DNA from: Anaerolineae bacterium
GTDB taxonomy: Bacteria; Chloroflexota; Anaerolineae; Aggregatilineales; Phototrophicaceae
DNA: 64,000 bases
Reading direction: 5' to 3'
NCBI GenBank assembly: GCA_022824365.1
Contig: JAJEAA010000002.1
Span: forward strand, 124,001 to 188,000
Shown: positions 17,276 through 25,928 of the stretch, piece by piece
How positions within the stretch are numbered: position 1 is the stretch's first letter
How the letters are laid out: every line of letters starts with the position of its first letter
The notes under the pieces: generated by a model
Database searches by the model: none
Seen by the model: the letters and a program-made list of their open reading frames with translations, nothing else
Told to the model about the DNA's origin: nothing
Translations under genes and position numbers: made by a program

Positions 17276-18172
17276 CTATCCTTTGAGCGCGCCGACGGTA
17301 ATGCCTTTGATAAAGTAGTTCTGGAATAACAGGAAAATCAGCAGCATGGGGATGAAGGCGAAGGTCGCGCCCGCCATGCCAACGCCGATGTCAATGCTGC
17401 CAACGCCCGATGCGGTCAGCTTGGCCACGCCCACCGGCAGCGTCAGCCACAACTCGTCAGTCGCCATCACCAACTGCCACAAGTAATCATTCCAGCCGGC
17501 CATGAAGGCGAAAATGGCGATGGCGCCGATGGCCGGTCGGCTGAGCGGCAAGATGATATGCCGGAAAAGCTGTATTTCGCTGGCGCCATCCATCTTGGCT
17601 GCTTCAAGCAATTCATCCGGGATAGACTGCATATACTGGCGCATGAGGAAAACGCCGAAGGGATAAACGAGATAGGGCGCGACCATGCCCTGGTAACTGT
17701 TGAACCAGCCAAAGTTCTTCATCAATACGAAGAGTGGAATCATGTAAATCTGACGCGGCAGCATCATGGTCATCAAGATCAGCCAGAAGCAGATCGTCCG
17801 ACCGGGGAATTGCTTTTTGCCAAAGGCGTAACCGGCGCAAGTGCTGGTGACGACGCCGAAGAAAGCGATGCCGCCGGCGACCACAAATGAATTCAGCAAC
17901 CAACGCATGGAAGGCCGGTTGATCAGCAGCCGCTCCCAGTTATCCAAAACCGGATTGCTGGGAATCAACTCCGGCGGGTAGGCAAGAGCGACGCGCTGGA
18001 TCTTGAATGAGCCGAGCAGCATCCAGACGATCGGAATCAGCAGAATAATCGCCAGCGCCAGCACAATCGCCAACGCCAGATAGCGCAGCCAACGTCCGAC
18101 AAAATAGCGCCGGCGTAAGCTGCTGTCCACAGGCATCAGATTGTTTACCGGGCTATAGGTGTTTTGCGCCAT
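17276..18172 (-). CDS. ABC sugar transporter permease, MalG type
   Basis: The start at 18172 (MAQNTYSPVNN) is chosen over 18253, because the longer version overlaps the upstream permease gene by about 50 bases. The product has about six transmembrane helices and an EAA loop (LLEAAKMDGASEIQLFRHI). It forms the second half of a CUT1 importer with the MalF-type gene just upstream and the binding protein at 19279-20598. As in the first ABC operon, no ATPase gene is present. Substrate unknown. Confidence 0.9.
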   Translation of the reverse strand: MAQNTYSPVNNLMPVDSSLRRRYFVGRWLRYLALAIVLALAIILLIPIVWMLLGSFKIQRVALAYPPELIPSNPVLDNWERLLINRPSMRWLLNSFVVAGGIAFFGVVTSTCAGYAFGKKQFPGRTICFWLILMTMMLPRQIYMIPLFVLMKNFGWFNSYQGMVAPYLVYPFGVFLMRQYMQSIPDELLEAAKMDGASEIQLFRHIILPLSRPAIGAIAIFAFMAGWNDYLWQLVMATDELWLTLPVGVAKLTASGVGSIDIGVGMAGATFAFIPMLLIFLLFQNYFIKGITVGALKG

Positions 18173-18203
18173 GATGCAACTCACTAATCCGCCGGCCGAC
18201 CGC

Positions 18204-19115
18204 TTAGGTAACCTGCCGGTCAAGCAGCTTAAATTGAATAATCGCCAGTACACTGACTATCGCCAGCAAAATGACCGCCATCGCCGAGGCATAGCCGAAC
18301 TTCGCGCCGACGATACCCGTCACCCAAATGCGGAAGACGATGGTTTGCGTGGCGTTGGCCGGCCCGCCCAAGGTCATTAGTTGGACGACGACGAAGACTT
18401 GAAATACGGCAATGGTTAGGACGACCAGGACAAAAAGCATGGTCGGGCGGAGCAGCGGCAATGTGATCTTCCAGAAGGACTGCCAGGAATTGGCGCCATC
18501 AATCTTGGCCGCGTCGTAGAGCGTCTCCGGGATCGCGCCCAGCCCGGCGAGGAAGAGAATCAAGGGCTGCCCCAGGCTCCAGCTCAACACGACGATCGCC
18601 AGCGACAGCAGCGCCGTATCCGTCTGTGCCAGCCAGCCGATCTTCTCACCCTCATTCAAGAGGTTGAGCAAGCCGAAGGACTCAAATATATAATTGAGCA
18701 AACCGTATTCTTGGCTGTAGATGTAAACCCACACCATCGCCAGTACGACACCGGCGGATACCACCGGCATATAAAAAGCGGCGCGGAAAAAGCTCTGCTT
18801 GCGCTGGCTGAGCGGGTAGATCAACACAGCCACAAACAGACAGATAATCATCGCCGCCGGCACCACCCCCAGGACAAACAAGAAAGTATTCTTGATGGCG
18901 GTCGGGAATACCGGATCGCGCGTTAGTAAATTGGTGTAATTCTTAAGGCCGATATATTTCCACTTGTCGCGATTGACGCCCGCTTTGTAGAAGCTGAGCA
19001 GCAAGCCCTGCACCAAGGGGTAGCCGGTGAAAATCACAAAGGGGATCATTGCCGGCGCGATGAAGATATAACCCCAACGCCCGTCCCAGACTCGCTTGCC
19101 GAAGCTCGCTAACAT
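18204..19115 (-). CDS. ABC sugar transporter permease, MalF type
   Basis: The ATG at 19115 (MLASFGKRVWDGRWGY) is preceded by an AGGG-like site and starts just before the basic stretch ahead of helix 1; a TTG at 19169 would add 18 residues without a ribosome-binding site. The protein has about six transmembrane segments and the EAA loop LYDAAKIDGANSWQSFWKI. It pairs with the MalG-type permease downstream. The order binding protein, MalF, MalG matches typical CUT1 operons. Confidence 0.9.
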   Translation of the reverse strand: MLASFGKRVWDGRWGYIFIAPAMIPFVIFTGYPLVQGLLLSFYKAGVNRDKWKYIGLKNYTNLLTRDPVFPTAIKNTFLFVLGVVPAAMIICLFVAVLIYPLSQRKQSFFRAAFYMPVVSAGVVLAMVWVYIYSQEYGLLNYIFESFGLLNLLNEGEKIGWLAQTDTALLSLAIVVLSWSLGQPLILFLAGLGAIPETLYDAAKIDGANSWQSFWKITLPLLRPTMLFVLVVLTIAVFQVFVVVQLMTLGGPANATQTIVFRIWVTGIVGAKFGYASAMAVILLAIVSVLAIIQFKLLDRQVT

Positions 19116-19278
19116 GCGCTTGCCCTGTCGGCAAACATTAGCCGCCGCGGAGTGAGCGATAGGATGCAAAACTGATTATTCGTCTTCATTATGCAGGCTG
19201 CTTGCTCAGTCAACATGATGATCAAGAGAGGAAGGCATCCGACAGCCGCCGGATACCTTCGGTTCTGCTATACCGCGT

Positions 19279-20598
19279 TTACATATCCAGGATGAAGGCC
19301 GCTTCGTCAGCCAATGCCTGCAGCGCTTGCTCAGGCGTTTCCTGGCCCAGGAACATCGCCTGCCAATGCGGCGGCTGCGAAATGCGTACTTCGTAGAAGC
19401 CCGGGCAAGCCAAGCCCAGATTCTCGGTACCGCGTTCCTGAATCAGCGATAGGGTCAGCGCGTAGTTCTCGTCGTCCGCCAAGGGAACGCCGGCGGAAGC
19501 GCGCGCCGGGAACTGCGCGTTGTTCTGCGTGTAGGTGATTTGCGACTCGGTGGAATTCAGGAAGAGCAGGAATTCAATGACCCACTCCATCTCATAATCC
19601 GAGCGGCCCTTGTCGAATACGGCGAATCCCGACGGACCAACGCCCAAGCCGGATACTTCACCCTCAGCGTGCGGATAGGTCACAATGACCGGGTCCATAT
19701 CAACCGTGACTTCGCCGTTGGTGATGGCGTTGCCGATGGTGTTGTTGAGGACGCCCATGCCGCCGCCCATGATGGCGCTCTTGCCCGTGAACAGGTTGTT
19801 GGTCTGGTCGGCGTAGGCCGCGGTGGTGGCGTCAGAATTGATTAGCCCCTCTTGATAGAGCTTGTTGACGAATTCCAGGCCCGCCAGGGTTTTGGGATCG
19901 TCAAAGCCCGTGGAACAATCCGGATTCCAAATCTCGCCGCCCGCGCCCCAGATGAAAGCGTGGAAGTCGTAATCGCCCTGTTCCGACGCTACCTGCAAGG
20001 TGTAGGGGAAGTCGACGCCGATGCCGGCTTCTTTGATAGCGGTAGCGGCGGCATAGAATTCGTCCAGAGTCCAGTCGCGGTCGTCCACCGGAATCATTTC
20101 ACCCAAGCCCGCTTGGTCGAAGAGCGCCTTGTTGACGATCATCGCGTGATTCCAGAAGTAGGTCGGCATGGCGTGCAAGGCGCCATCGATGGTGTAGAGA
20201 CCAACCAAGCCCGGCAGCAAATCGTCGATTTCTTCCTGCGGCAGCAGGCCAAAAAGATCAACCGTTACGCCTTCGACGCCATAGCCCGAGGTGCGTCCCA
20301 GGTAGTCTTTGAGGATGTCCGGCGGGTCACCGGCGGCCAATGCGGTCGGCACCACGGTCGAAAGGTCCGGCCAATCCAAGCCGCGCACTTCTACCGTGAC
20401 ATGCGGGTGCATTTCCATGAATTGTTCAGCTTGCCAGGTTTCAAAGGCAGCCAACTCGGTAAATTGCGGCAGGCTGACGGGTTGTGCCAGGGCGGGATCA
20501 GTCCAATACGTGATCGTGACCGGTTCTTGCGCCTGCGTCGGCGCCAGCAAGATAACCAGCACGGCCGCTAGTACGAGAAGCAATCGTAGGTGTTTCAT
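19279..20598 (-). CDS. ABC transporter sugar-binding protein
   Basis: A 439-residue periplasmic-type binding protein. The N-terminus MKHLRLLLVLAAVLVILLA is a signal peptide with likely cleavage after TQA; no lipobox is seen. The body has typical MalE-family features (GDPPDILKDYLG, FPYTLQVASEQGDYDFHAF, GKSAIMGGGMGVL). GGGAG-like bases (GGGAGC) lie before the ATG. It is first in its operon after the GntR-type regulator gene. It would bind a sugar or related compound; the ligand cannot be read. Confidence 0.9.
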   Translation of the reverse strand: MKHLRLLLVLAAVLVILLAPTQAQEPVTITYWTDPALAQPVSLPQFTELAAFETWQAEQFMEMHPHVTVEVRGLDWPDLSTVVPTALAAGDPPDILKDYLGRTSGYGVEGVTVDLFGLLPQEEIDDLLPGLVGLYTIDGALHAMPTYFWNHAMIVNKALFDQAGLGEMIPVDDRDWTLDEFYAAATAIKEAGIGVDFPYTLQVASEQGDYDFHAFIWGAGGEIWNPDCSTGFDDPKTLAGLEFVNKLYQEGLINSDATTAAYADQTNNLFTGKSAIMGGGMGVLNNTIGNAITNGEVTVDMDPVIVTYPHAEGEVSGLGVGPSGFAVFDKGRSDYEMEWVIEFLLFLNSTESQITYTQNNAQFPARASAGVPLADDENYALTLSLIQERGTENLGLACPGFYEVRISQPPHWQAMFLGQETPEQALQALADEAAFILDM

Positions 20599-20741
20599 GT
20601 TAGCTCCCTTTTCTCAGTTAGTTTGCGCCGCTCTTGCGAGCAGCGTCATGACGTATAAGGTATTGCGTTCTGATTTATGTGTGTTATTGGCGCCTCCCTG
20701 CTTATCCACTAACTATCCGAGAAAGACAGGCGATGAATGGC

Positions 20742-21503
20742 TCAGCGATCATCAGCTGTCGCCGGATACACTTTTATGACCAGATCGCGTTCGAAATCCA
20801 TATGCGCCCGCAGCGCAGCTTTCGCCCCTTCAGGATCCCTGTTTGCGACGGCGTCCAGAATGTCCCGATGAAGCTTGACCTGAGATTCCCTCAACTGTTG
20901 CAAGTCAATCGACTTGGGAAAGCTGAATTCTCGCTCGCGCAGTGTCTGCGGAACAGCTTGGATGGCGGCTTTGACCAGCATCACGTTGAAGGGATTTTGC
21001 GACATGTCGGCCAAGGACAGGTGAAAATCCGCGTGGGCAGCTAAATAACGCGGGTCGCTGAAGTCATCAATATAGAGCACGTAGTCAGCGAAGGTGGCGC
21101 GCCACTGGTCAAGTTGCTGCGGTTTTGCCCGGAGAGCCGCCTGCCCGGCGATCTCAACCTCAATCATCCGCCGCGCCTCTATCAACTGCAAGCGCATCTC
21201 CCGCTGCAAATTGTCCGACAGATCCGGCTTGGATAGATCCGGAATAAAGCTGTGCAGGTTGCTCTTGACATAGCTGCCCTGGCCCGGGCGCACCTCCACC
21301 AGCCCCATCATGACGAGACCCTGCAGCGCCTCGCGAACCGAGGACCGCCCCACCCCCAGCATTTCAATCAACTGCCGTTCGGAAGGCAATTTGTCGCCCG
21401 GTTGCAGCGTGCCGCTTTGTATATGCTCGACCAGTTGCTCCACAATCGAAGCGACTAGCGTGATTTTGCGCGGCTGCTTTAGGGTAATACCGGCTTCTGC
21501 CAT
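20742..21503 (-). CDS. GntR-family regulator, FadR subfamily
   Basis: A transcription factor with an N-terminal winged helix (GDKLPSERQLIEMLGVGRSSVREALQGL, shown here as the family signature spanning about residues 35-62) and a C-terminal all-helical FCD ligand domain with metal-type residues (RRMIEVEIAG, AHADFHLSLADMS, HRDILDAV). I take the ATG at 21503, with AAGGA eleven bases upstream; ATG 21515 and GTG 21617 are alternatives. It is divergent from the Gfo/Idh/MocA gene at 21750 and upstream of the second ABC operon, so it probably controls both. A matching operator palindrome lies at 21664-21676. Confidence 0.88.
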   Translation of the reverse strand: MAEAGITLKQPRKITLVASIVEQLVEHIQSGTLQPGDKLPSERQLIEMLGVGRSSVREALQGLVMMGLVEVRPGQGSYVKSNLHSFIPDLSKPDLSDNLQREMRLQLIEARRMIEVEIAGQAALRAKPQQLDQWRATFADYVLYIDDFSDPRYLAAHADFHLSLADMSQNPFNVMLVKAAIQAVPQTLREREFSFPKSIDLQQLRESQVKLHRDILDAVANRDPEGAKAALRAHMDFERDLVIKVYPATADDR

Positions 21504-21643
21504 GTTTGACGGCATCCTTAGAAACAACGCCCTCCGGACTGGCGACAGAATTCCCTGCCGTTTCAACGGAACCTGTTGAGCGCTAACCTTGACGATCGTC
21601 CTGCTCGCTCCTGACACGCGGTTTTGACATCCGCCGCAAAGTC

Positions 21644-21676
21644 GACATAATATGTCATGTCAGCTAGTCAGACCAG
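21644..21676. promoter_or_regulatory. divergent promoter region with two palindromes
   Basis: Between the regulator and the divergent dehydrogenase gene lie GACATAATATGTC (21644-21656), a perfect inverted repeat, and CTAGTCAGACCAG (21664-21676), an inverted repeat with one mismatch. The second resembles FadR-type GntR operators (TnGTnnnACnA). The first contains TATTAT on the minus strand, a possible -10 for the regulator gene, with the second covering the matching -35. Autoregulation is inferred. Confidence 0.5.
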
Positions 21677-21749
21677 TCGCATGAGTAGACTAAGATTATA
21701 GCGGGCGCTCAAGTTTTGTCAAATTTTTCCGCAAGGCGAGGCGGCAAGG

Positions 21750-22754
21750 ATGAATAAAAACAGACGCTTCTTGGTCATCGGCGGCGGCTCCATGGGCAAG
21801 CGCAGGATTCGCTGTCTTCAGGCGCATGGCGTGCCGGCGCGGGATATCCGCTTGATTGACCGGCGAGCCGATCGCCGCGTGGAAAGCTACGAACGCTACG
21901 GGGTGGAGAGCTTAGACGATCTCGCCGCTGGCTGGGCTTGGAATCCGGATGTGGTCATCGTATCAACGCCGACGAAGCGCCACATGCGCTACTGTCTGGA
22001 GGCGGCCCGCGCCAAGAAGGATTTCTTCTGTGAAATTGCCCTGTCAGACAAGCTTGACGGCGCCGACGAGTTGTTGACGCTGGTGGACAAGCATGAACTT
22101 GTCGCCGCGCTCGGCATCAACAATCCCTGGCATGCTGTCATGCGGCAGGCAAAAGCCTGGCTGGGAGATGAGAGCTTCGGCGCGCCGCTGACCTATCAGA
22201 TGTCGTTTGGCAACTACCTGCCCAACTGGCATCCTTGGGAACGGTATCAGGAATTCTACGACGAGACGCAGATCATGGGTGTCATCGCTCAAGAGCTCGG
22301 CACAATGTATACGCTGCTGGGAACGCGCCTGAGCGAGCTATACGCCCAATCGCAGCGATCGAGCGCGTTGGAAATCGAGGGACCGGATAACCTGCAAATC
22401 CTGGCGCGGACCGCCGCAGGCACAGCCGTCACGCTGCAGCTCGATCTCTTGCAAGACCGTCAGGTCTACCAGTATCGTATCGTCAGCGCTAGCGGCGTGA
22501 TTGAAGTCGAGCTGCTGCCGGAAGCCCGCGCCTGGCGCCATTTAAATGCTGCCGGACAAGTCGACGAGATGCTACCGCCCATCGGCTACACCTTCGAGCA
22601 AGCCTACATCGATGAATTTGGAGCGTTCCTCGAGGCTCTGGATTCGCGACAGGAGTGGTACCATCCACTGCGGGACGGCGTTCAGATTCTGCGCTGCCTC
22701 GACGCGGTGAAACAGAGCGGCGCCACCGGACAACGGGTTGTGATAAGCGCATGA
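21750..22754 (+). CDS. Gfo/Idh/MocA-family oxidoreductase
   Basis: A 334-residue Rossmann-fold protein beginning FLVIGGGSMGKRRI. It is divergently transcribed from the GntR-type regulator. The usual EKP signature after the second half of the fold is replaced by Glu95-Ile96-Ala97 (CEIALS), so the conserved lysine is missing; the enzyme may have altered chemistry or be non-catalytic. The C-terminal domain keeps a plausible substrate face (NNPWHAVMRQAK, FGNYLPNWHPWERY). It probably acts on the same class of compounds as the neighbouring operons. Confidence 0.85.
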   Translation: MNKNRRFLVIGGGSMGKRRIRCLQAHGVPARDIRLIDRRADRRVESYERYGVESLDDLAAGWAWNPDVVIVSTPTKRHMRYCLEAARAKKDFFCEIALSDKLDGADELLTLVDKHELVAALGINNPWHAVMRQAKAWLGDESFGAPLTYQMSFGNYLPNWHPWERYQEFYDETQIMGVIAQELGTMYTLLGTRLSELYAQSQRSSALEIEGPDNLQILARTAAGTAVTLQLDLLQDRQVYQYRIVSASGVIEVELLPEARAWRHLNAAGQVDEMLPPIGYTFEQAYIDEFGAFLEALDSRQEWYHPLRDGVQILRCLDAVKQSGATGQRVVISA

Positions 22755-22767
22755 CGAGATTTGGGAA

Positions 22768-22946
22768 ATGAGTCTGCCTGGCAAGACAGCGCTGATTACC
22801 GGCGCAGGGCGCGGCAGCGGCAGACGCCGATCAGCAATCGCAGTCTGGATAGCGCAGACCTGGATTGCAACTTCGGCGGCGACTTCGCTTTGATGAACGT
22901 CCTGCGGAAACCCAGCGCCGAACTGGAAAAGATGCTGGCTGAATAG
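22768..22946 (+). pseudogene. short-chain dehydrogenase remnant
   Basis: The ATG at 22768 opens a perfect SDR N-terminus (MSLPGKTALITGAGRGSGR) that is cut after about 20 residues and ends at a TGA at 22891-22893. In another frame the last stretch (NVLRKPSAELEKMLAE, ending 22946) looks like a real protein C-terminus. The most economical reading is a gene that lost its middle by deletion and shifted frame. It sits six genes' worth of catabolic enzymes away from intact SDRs, directly after the Gfo gene. Confidence 0.55.
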
Positions 22947-22959
22947 GTCCGCCAAACAC

Positions 22960-23886
22960 TCAGTATGGCAGCCAGTCGGCGTATTTGCTCTCGAGCAGAC
23001 GCTTGCAGGCTTGAAACTGCGCCTCGCTGAAACCGTGATAGGGCGAGAGCAAGCGCAGCGGCATCGCCTCGAAACCGCCCAGGCGCACCCATAGCTTGTC
23101 ATAGGCGCCATCAATGTGACGTTCGCCAGCCAAGATTTCGAATAAATCCGCCAGTATATCGTGAAATCCGCGTTGTAATTGCAACATACGCGGGTAATCG
23201 GCAGTTTGGGCAGCGGCGAAATAAGCTTTGACTTGCTGCGGCGATAGCGATCCGAAAGTCGCCAGCAAGGAGCATTCGCCGTACAGACAGCCTTGCAGGA
23301 AATTCCCCTCGCCCAGGAAGTGCTGTAACTCGCCGACCTGGCTGACTAGCTCGGCAGCGCGTTTATGCCCCCCACCGGTGTTCTTGGTGGCGACCAGATT
23401 AGGCAGCGCGTCAACCAGCGGGCGATAATCACGCGCTTCCAGCACCCGCCCGGCCCGCGGCAAGTTGTAATGCAAGAATTGCGCCGCGGGAAAAGCCCCG
23501 CAGACATCGCAGAAAAAGGTCATGACTTCGGCATCGGTCAAAACACCCCAGGAGGGTAGCGAAATTTGGAAGGCGCGGAAGCCGCGATCGTAGGCGTTTT
23601 GCAGCTTCTCCAGCACGATCGAGGTCGACATACCGATCAAACCAACCATAGGATATATATTGTCGCCGCGCGTTTCCTCGTAGAAGATGTCGACAATGCG
23701 CCGAAACTGCGCCTGACTCACCGCATAGCCCTCGCCGGCCGTGCCAAAGATGTATAGATGATTGAAATGCTGCAGCGTCGCCTGCACCGAGCGCCGGAAG
23801 ACAGCTTCCAACAGCACTGCGTTCTCGTCCCAGGGGATCTCACAAGAAACCAGAATCGCTTGCGGATAGCGAATTCTTGCCTTCAT
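22960..23886 (-). CDS. dihydrodipicolinate synthase/N-acetylneuraminate lyase family aldolase
   Basis: A 308-residue class I aldolase of the DapA/NanA superfamily. FGTAGEGYA matches the GTTGE motif, Tyr140 (FLHYNLP) is the proton-relay tyrosine and Lys168 (NLVATKN) forms the Schiff base. These TIM-barrel enzymes make or cleave alpha-keto acids with pyruvate; the clustering with a sialidase-like gene leans toward catabolic cleavage rather than lysine synthesis. Its ATG overlaps the stop of the ferritin-like gene as ATGA (23883-23886). It is the last gene of the minus-strand operon. Confidence 0.85.
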   Translation of the reverse strand: MKARIRYPQAILVSCEIPWDENAVLLEAVFRRSVQATLQHFNHLYIFGTAGEGYAVSQAQFRRIVDIFYEETRGDNIYPMVGLIGMSTSIVLEKLQNAYDRGFRAFQISLPSWGVLTDAEVMTFFCDVCGAFPAAQFLHYNLPRAGRVLEARDYRPLVDALPNLVATKNTGGGHKRAAELVSQVGELQHFLGEGNFLQGCLYGECSLLATFGSLSPQQVKAYFAAAQTADYPRMLQLQRGFHDILADLFEILAGERHIDGAYDKLWVRLGGFEAMPLRLLSPYHGFSEAQFQACKRLLESKYADWLPY

Positions 23887-25100
23887 GAGGCCTCCTCGCG
23901 CTGGCGATGCAGGGGCAATTCGCCTGACATATATTCCCGGCGCCAGAGGTCAACAGTTTCCTCGATGAATTGATCTAGCGGCAGGTCGATATTATTCTGC
24001 GTCATCAGCTCAAGCAGCCATTTGCTGCCATAAGCCACATGCTGCCGCTCGTCGGCGATATCGTAACTGACGTATTGGGCGGAGAGCAGGTCGCCGGCGG
24101 CTTCATATTGCGCCAGGCTTTTATGGCGGAAGGGAAAGGCATGCGCTTCATTGCCGCGCGTTAGCAGGCAATATTGCGTGGCCGGATCGTATTGACTGCG
24201 CCATTCGTAGATGCGGATATTTTGCGGCACTCTCGCGTAATCCAGCCCGTGCTGTTCCATCCATTCGATGCCCAGCAGGCAGTGGCGGGTTTCGTCGTAG
24301 CAATGCCGCGCCGAGTCATAGACAAAGCCCCAGGGCATTTCCGGCGAGAGGTGAATGATTAGGGCGACAGTTTCCGCGGCCAGCATTTCTTGGCTGTAGT
24401 TCTCGAATTCGGCGAGGCGGCGCTCAGCTTCTTCGTCTTTTGCGCGGGCGGTGGCGTCGCCCCAAGGCTGCGTCATGATCGCGAAGCGCTCGTCTCGGGC
24501 AGCTGTCAAGGGCGTTTTGAAGGGCTTGCGACAGGCGGACGGACTGCTTAACGCAGGGCGGTCGCTGTCACCCGTGACGCCGCCGGCATGGGCGAGGAGG
24601 TCGGCGATGTAGCGCTCCCAATCGTCAGCGGGATGATCGGCGAGTTCCGCCTCGGCCCAGGCGAGATGCTCTGTTTCGTCAAGCAGAATGTGACGCAGCG
24701 CGTAGAGGGTGGGCGCATCGGGATTGGCGAAGGTCTGTGTGATATGCCAACGGTAAGCGGCTGCCAGCGCCGGCTTGATGACGCGGAACAAACCCGCCAG
24801 CAGGCTGCGCTCATCCGGCGCGTTGATCGCCTCCGCCATCAGTTCTTCCAGAGCGGGATCATCCGGCGGCCGAAAAGCCGGTGTCTGAACCTCGCGAAGA
24901 CGGCGGTAGAGATGCTGTACATGCTGCGCTTCTTCCCAGATGAAGCGCCCGAGAGCCAGCTTGTACTCCATGCGCGCGGTCGCCGGCAGCCAAGCCGCCA
25001 GGATGCGCAGAGTCTCATATTCAATGTAGCGATAGCGATTCAGCAAGCGTTTGTTGCGCGCCATATCAACTTGTTCAACGGGCTTGACGATCTGCATCAT
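23883..25100 (-). CDS. duplicated ferritin-like (putative diiron) protein
   Basis: I take the start at 25100/25097 (MMQIVKPVEQVD) because AAGGAG lies just upstream; the frame to 25277 is antisense to the SDR. The 405-residue protein appears to have two ferritin-like halves. Four acidic-x-x-His pairs suited to a diiron site are visible: EEAQH and DETEH in the first half, DETRH and DERQH in the second. Helices around them fit four-helix bundles. Related proteins include DUF455-like and Rubrerythrin-like oxidases or oxygenases. The exact family and reaction are unknown. It is coupled to the aldolase gene by ATGA. Confidence 0.65.
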   Translation of the reverse strand: MMQIVKPVEQVDMARNKRLLNRYRYIEYETLRILAAWLPATARMEYKLALGRFIWEEAQHVQHLYRRLREVQTPAFRPPDDPALEELMAEAINAPDERSLLAGLFRVIKPALAAAYRWHITQTFANPDAPTLYALRHILLDETEHLAWAEAELADHPADDWERYIADLLAHAGGVTGDSDRPALSSPSACRKPFKTPLTAARDERFAIMTQPWGDATARAKDEEAERRLAEFENYSQEMLAAETVALIIHLSPEMPWGFVYDSARHCYDETRHCLLGIEWMEQHGLDYARVPQNIRIYEWRSQYDPATQYCLLTRGNEAHAFPFRHKSLAQYEAAGDLLSAQYVSYDIADERQHVAYGSKWLLELMTQNNIDLPLDQFIEETVDLWRREYMSGELPLHRQREEAS

Positions 25101-25107
25101 GCGCTCC

Positions 25108-25914
25108 TTACCAAGCTGTCCAGCCCCCATCAACCAGGATATTCTGCCCGGTGATATAGCTGCCGGCGTCGCTCGCCAGCAGCAAGACGACGCCCTTGAG
25201 TTCTTCCGGCTTGCCCATCCGGCCCAAGGGCACCTTGGTCTCCAGGCGCTCGATAAAGCCGGGATGCGCCTCGTCAATGGCCGGCATCTTGGGAAAAGGA
25301 CCCGGGCTGATGCAATTGACCCGTATATTGTATTGCGCCCAATATGCCGCCAGGTGGCGTGTCAGATGCACCAGGCCGCCTTTGAGTCCATGATAATTCG
25401 GCGGGCTGTTGATGCTCAAGCCGGCATAGGCATCGGGGTAACTGGCGACCACGCCGTACATGCTGCCGATATTAATAATGGAGCCGCCAGCGCCGCGCTC
25501 GCGCAAGTGCAATGCGACATCCCGCGCCAACAGGAAATAAGCCGTGACGCCAGTGTGATAAGCCTGGTCGAAATCGTCGGCGGTGGCGCTATCGATATCG
25601 GCTGGCGGACCGCCATAGGCGTTGTTGACCAGAATGTCGATCGCGCCCATACGCTCAACGACGTCCGCAACGAAACCGGGGATGCTATCTGTGTCGCCCT
25701 GCGAGAAGGTCAATCCTAAATGCCCGGCGCCTGGCAACCCCCCAGCGAAGGCTTCCGCCTGGGCGGCATCCCGACTCGTGACGACCAGACGCGCGCCCGC
25801 TTCCGCCAGTGACCGGCTCATCGCTGAACCCAACCAGCCAGCTGCGCCAGTCACGATTGCGACTTTCCCCCTCAAGTCCATCAAGCTATGAACACTGCGT
25901 TCCGACACCGGCAT
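25108..25914 (-). CDS. short-chain dehydrogenase/reductase (SDR)
   Basis: A 268-residue classical SDR. TGAAGWLG is the cofactor loop, NNAYGG the NNAG-like motif, INIGSMYG carries the serine, and YHGLK the Tyr and Lys. The end QNILVDGGWTAW is typical. NAD(P)-dependent oxidation or reduction of a hydroxyl or keto group is expected. It lies seven bases before the ferritin-like gene and 14 bases after the amidohydrolase gene, inside the six-gene operon. Confidence 0.9.
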   Translation of the reverse strand: MPVSERSVHSLMDLRGKVAIVTGAAGWLGSAMSRSLAEAGARLVVTSRDAAQAEAFAGGLPGAGHLGLTFSQGDTDSIPGFVADVVERMGAIDILVNNAYGGPPADIDSATADDFDQAYHTGVTAYFLLARDVALHLRERGAGGSIINIGSMYGVVASYPDAYAGLSINSPPNYHGLKGGLVHLTRHLAAYWAQYNIRVNCISPGPFPKMPAIDEAHPGFIERLETKVPLGRMGKPEELKGVVLLLASDAGSYITGQNILVDGGWTAW

Positions 25915-25928
25915 GGGTCCCTCCCCGG

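Noticed and set aside
19852-20571. 239-residue plus-strand frame opposite the sugar-binding protein
   Set aside because: Antisense shadow; the binding-protein frame has a signal peptide and family features.
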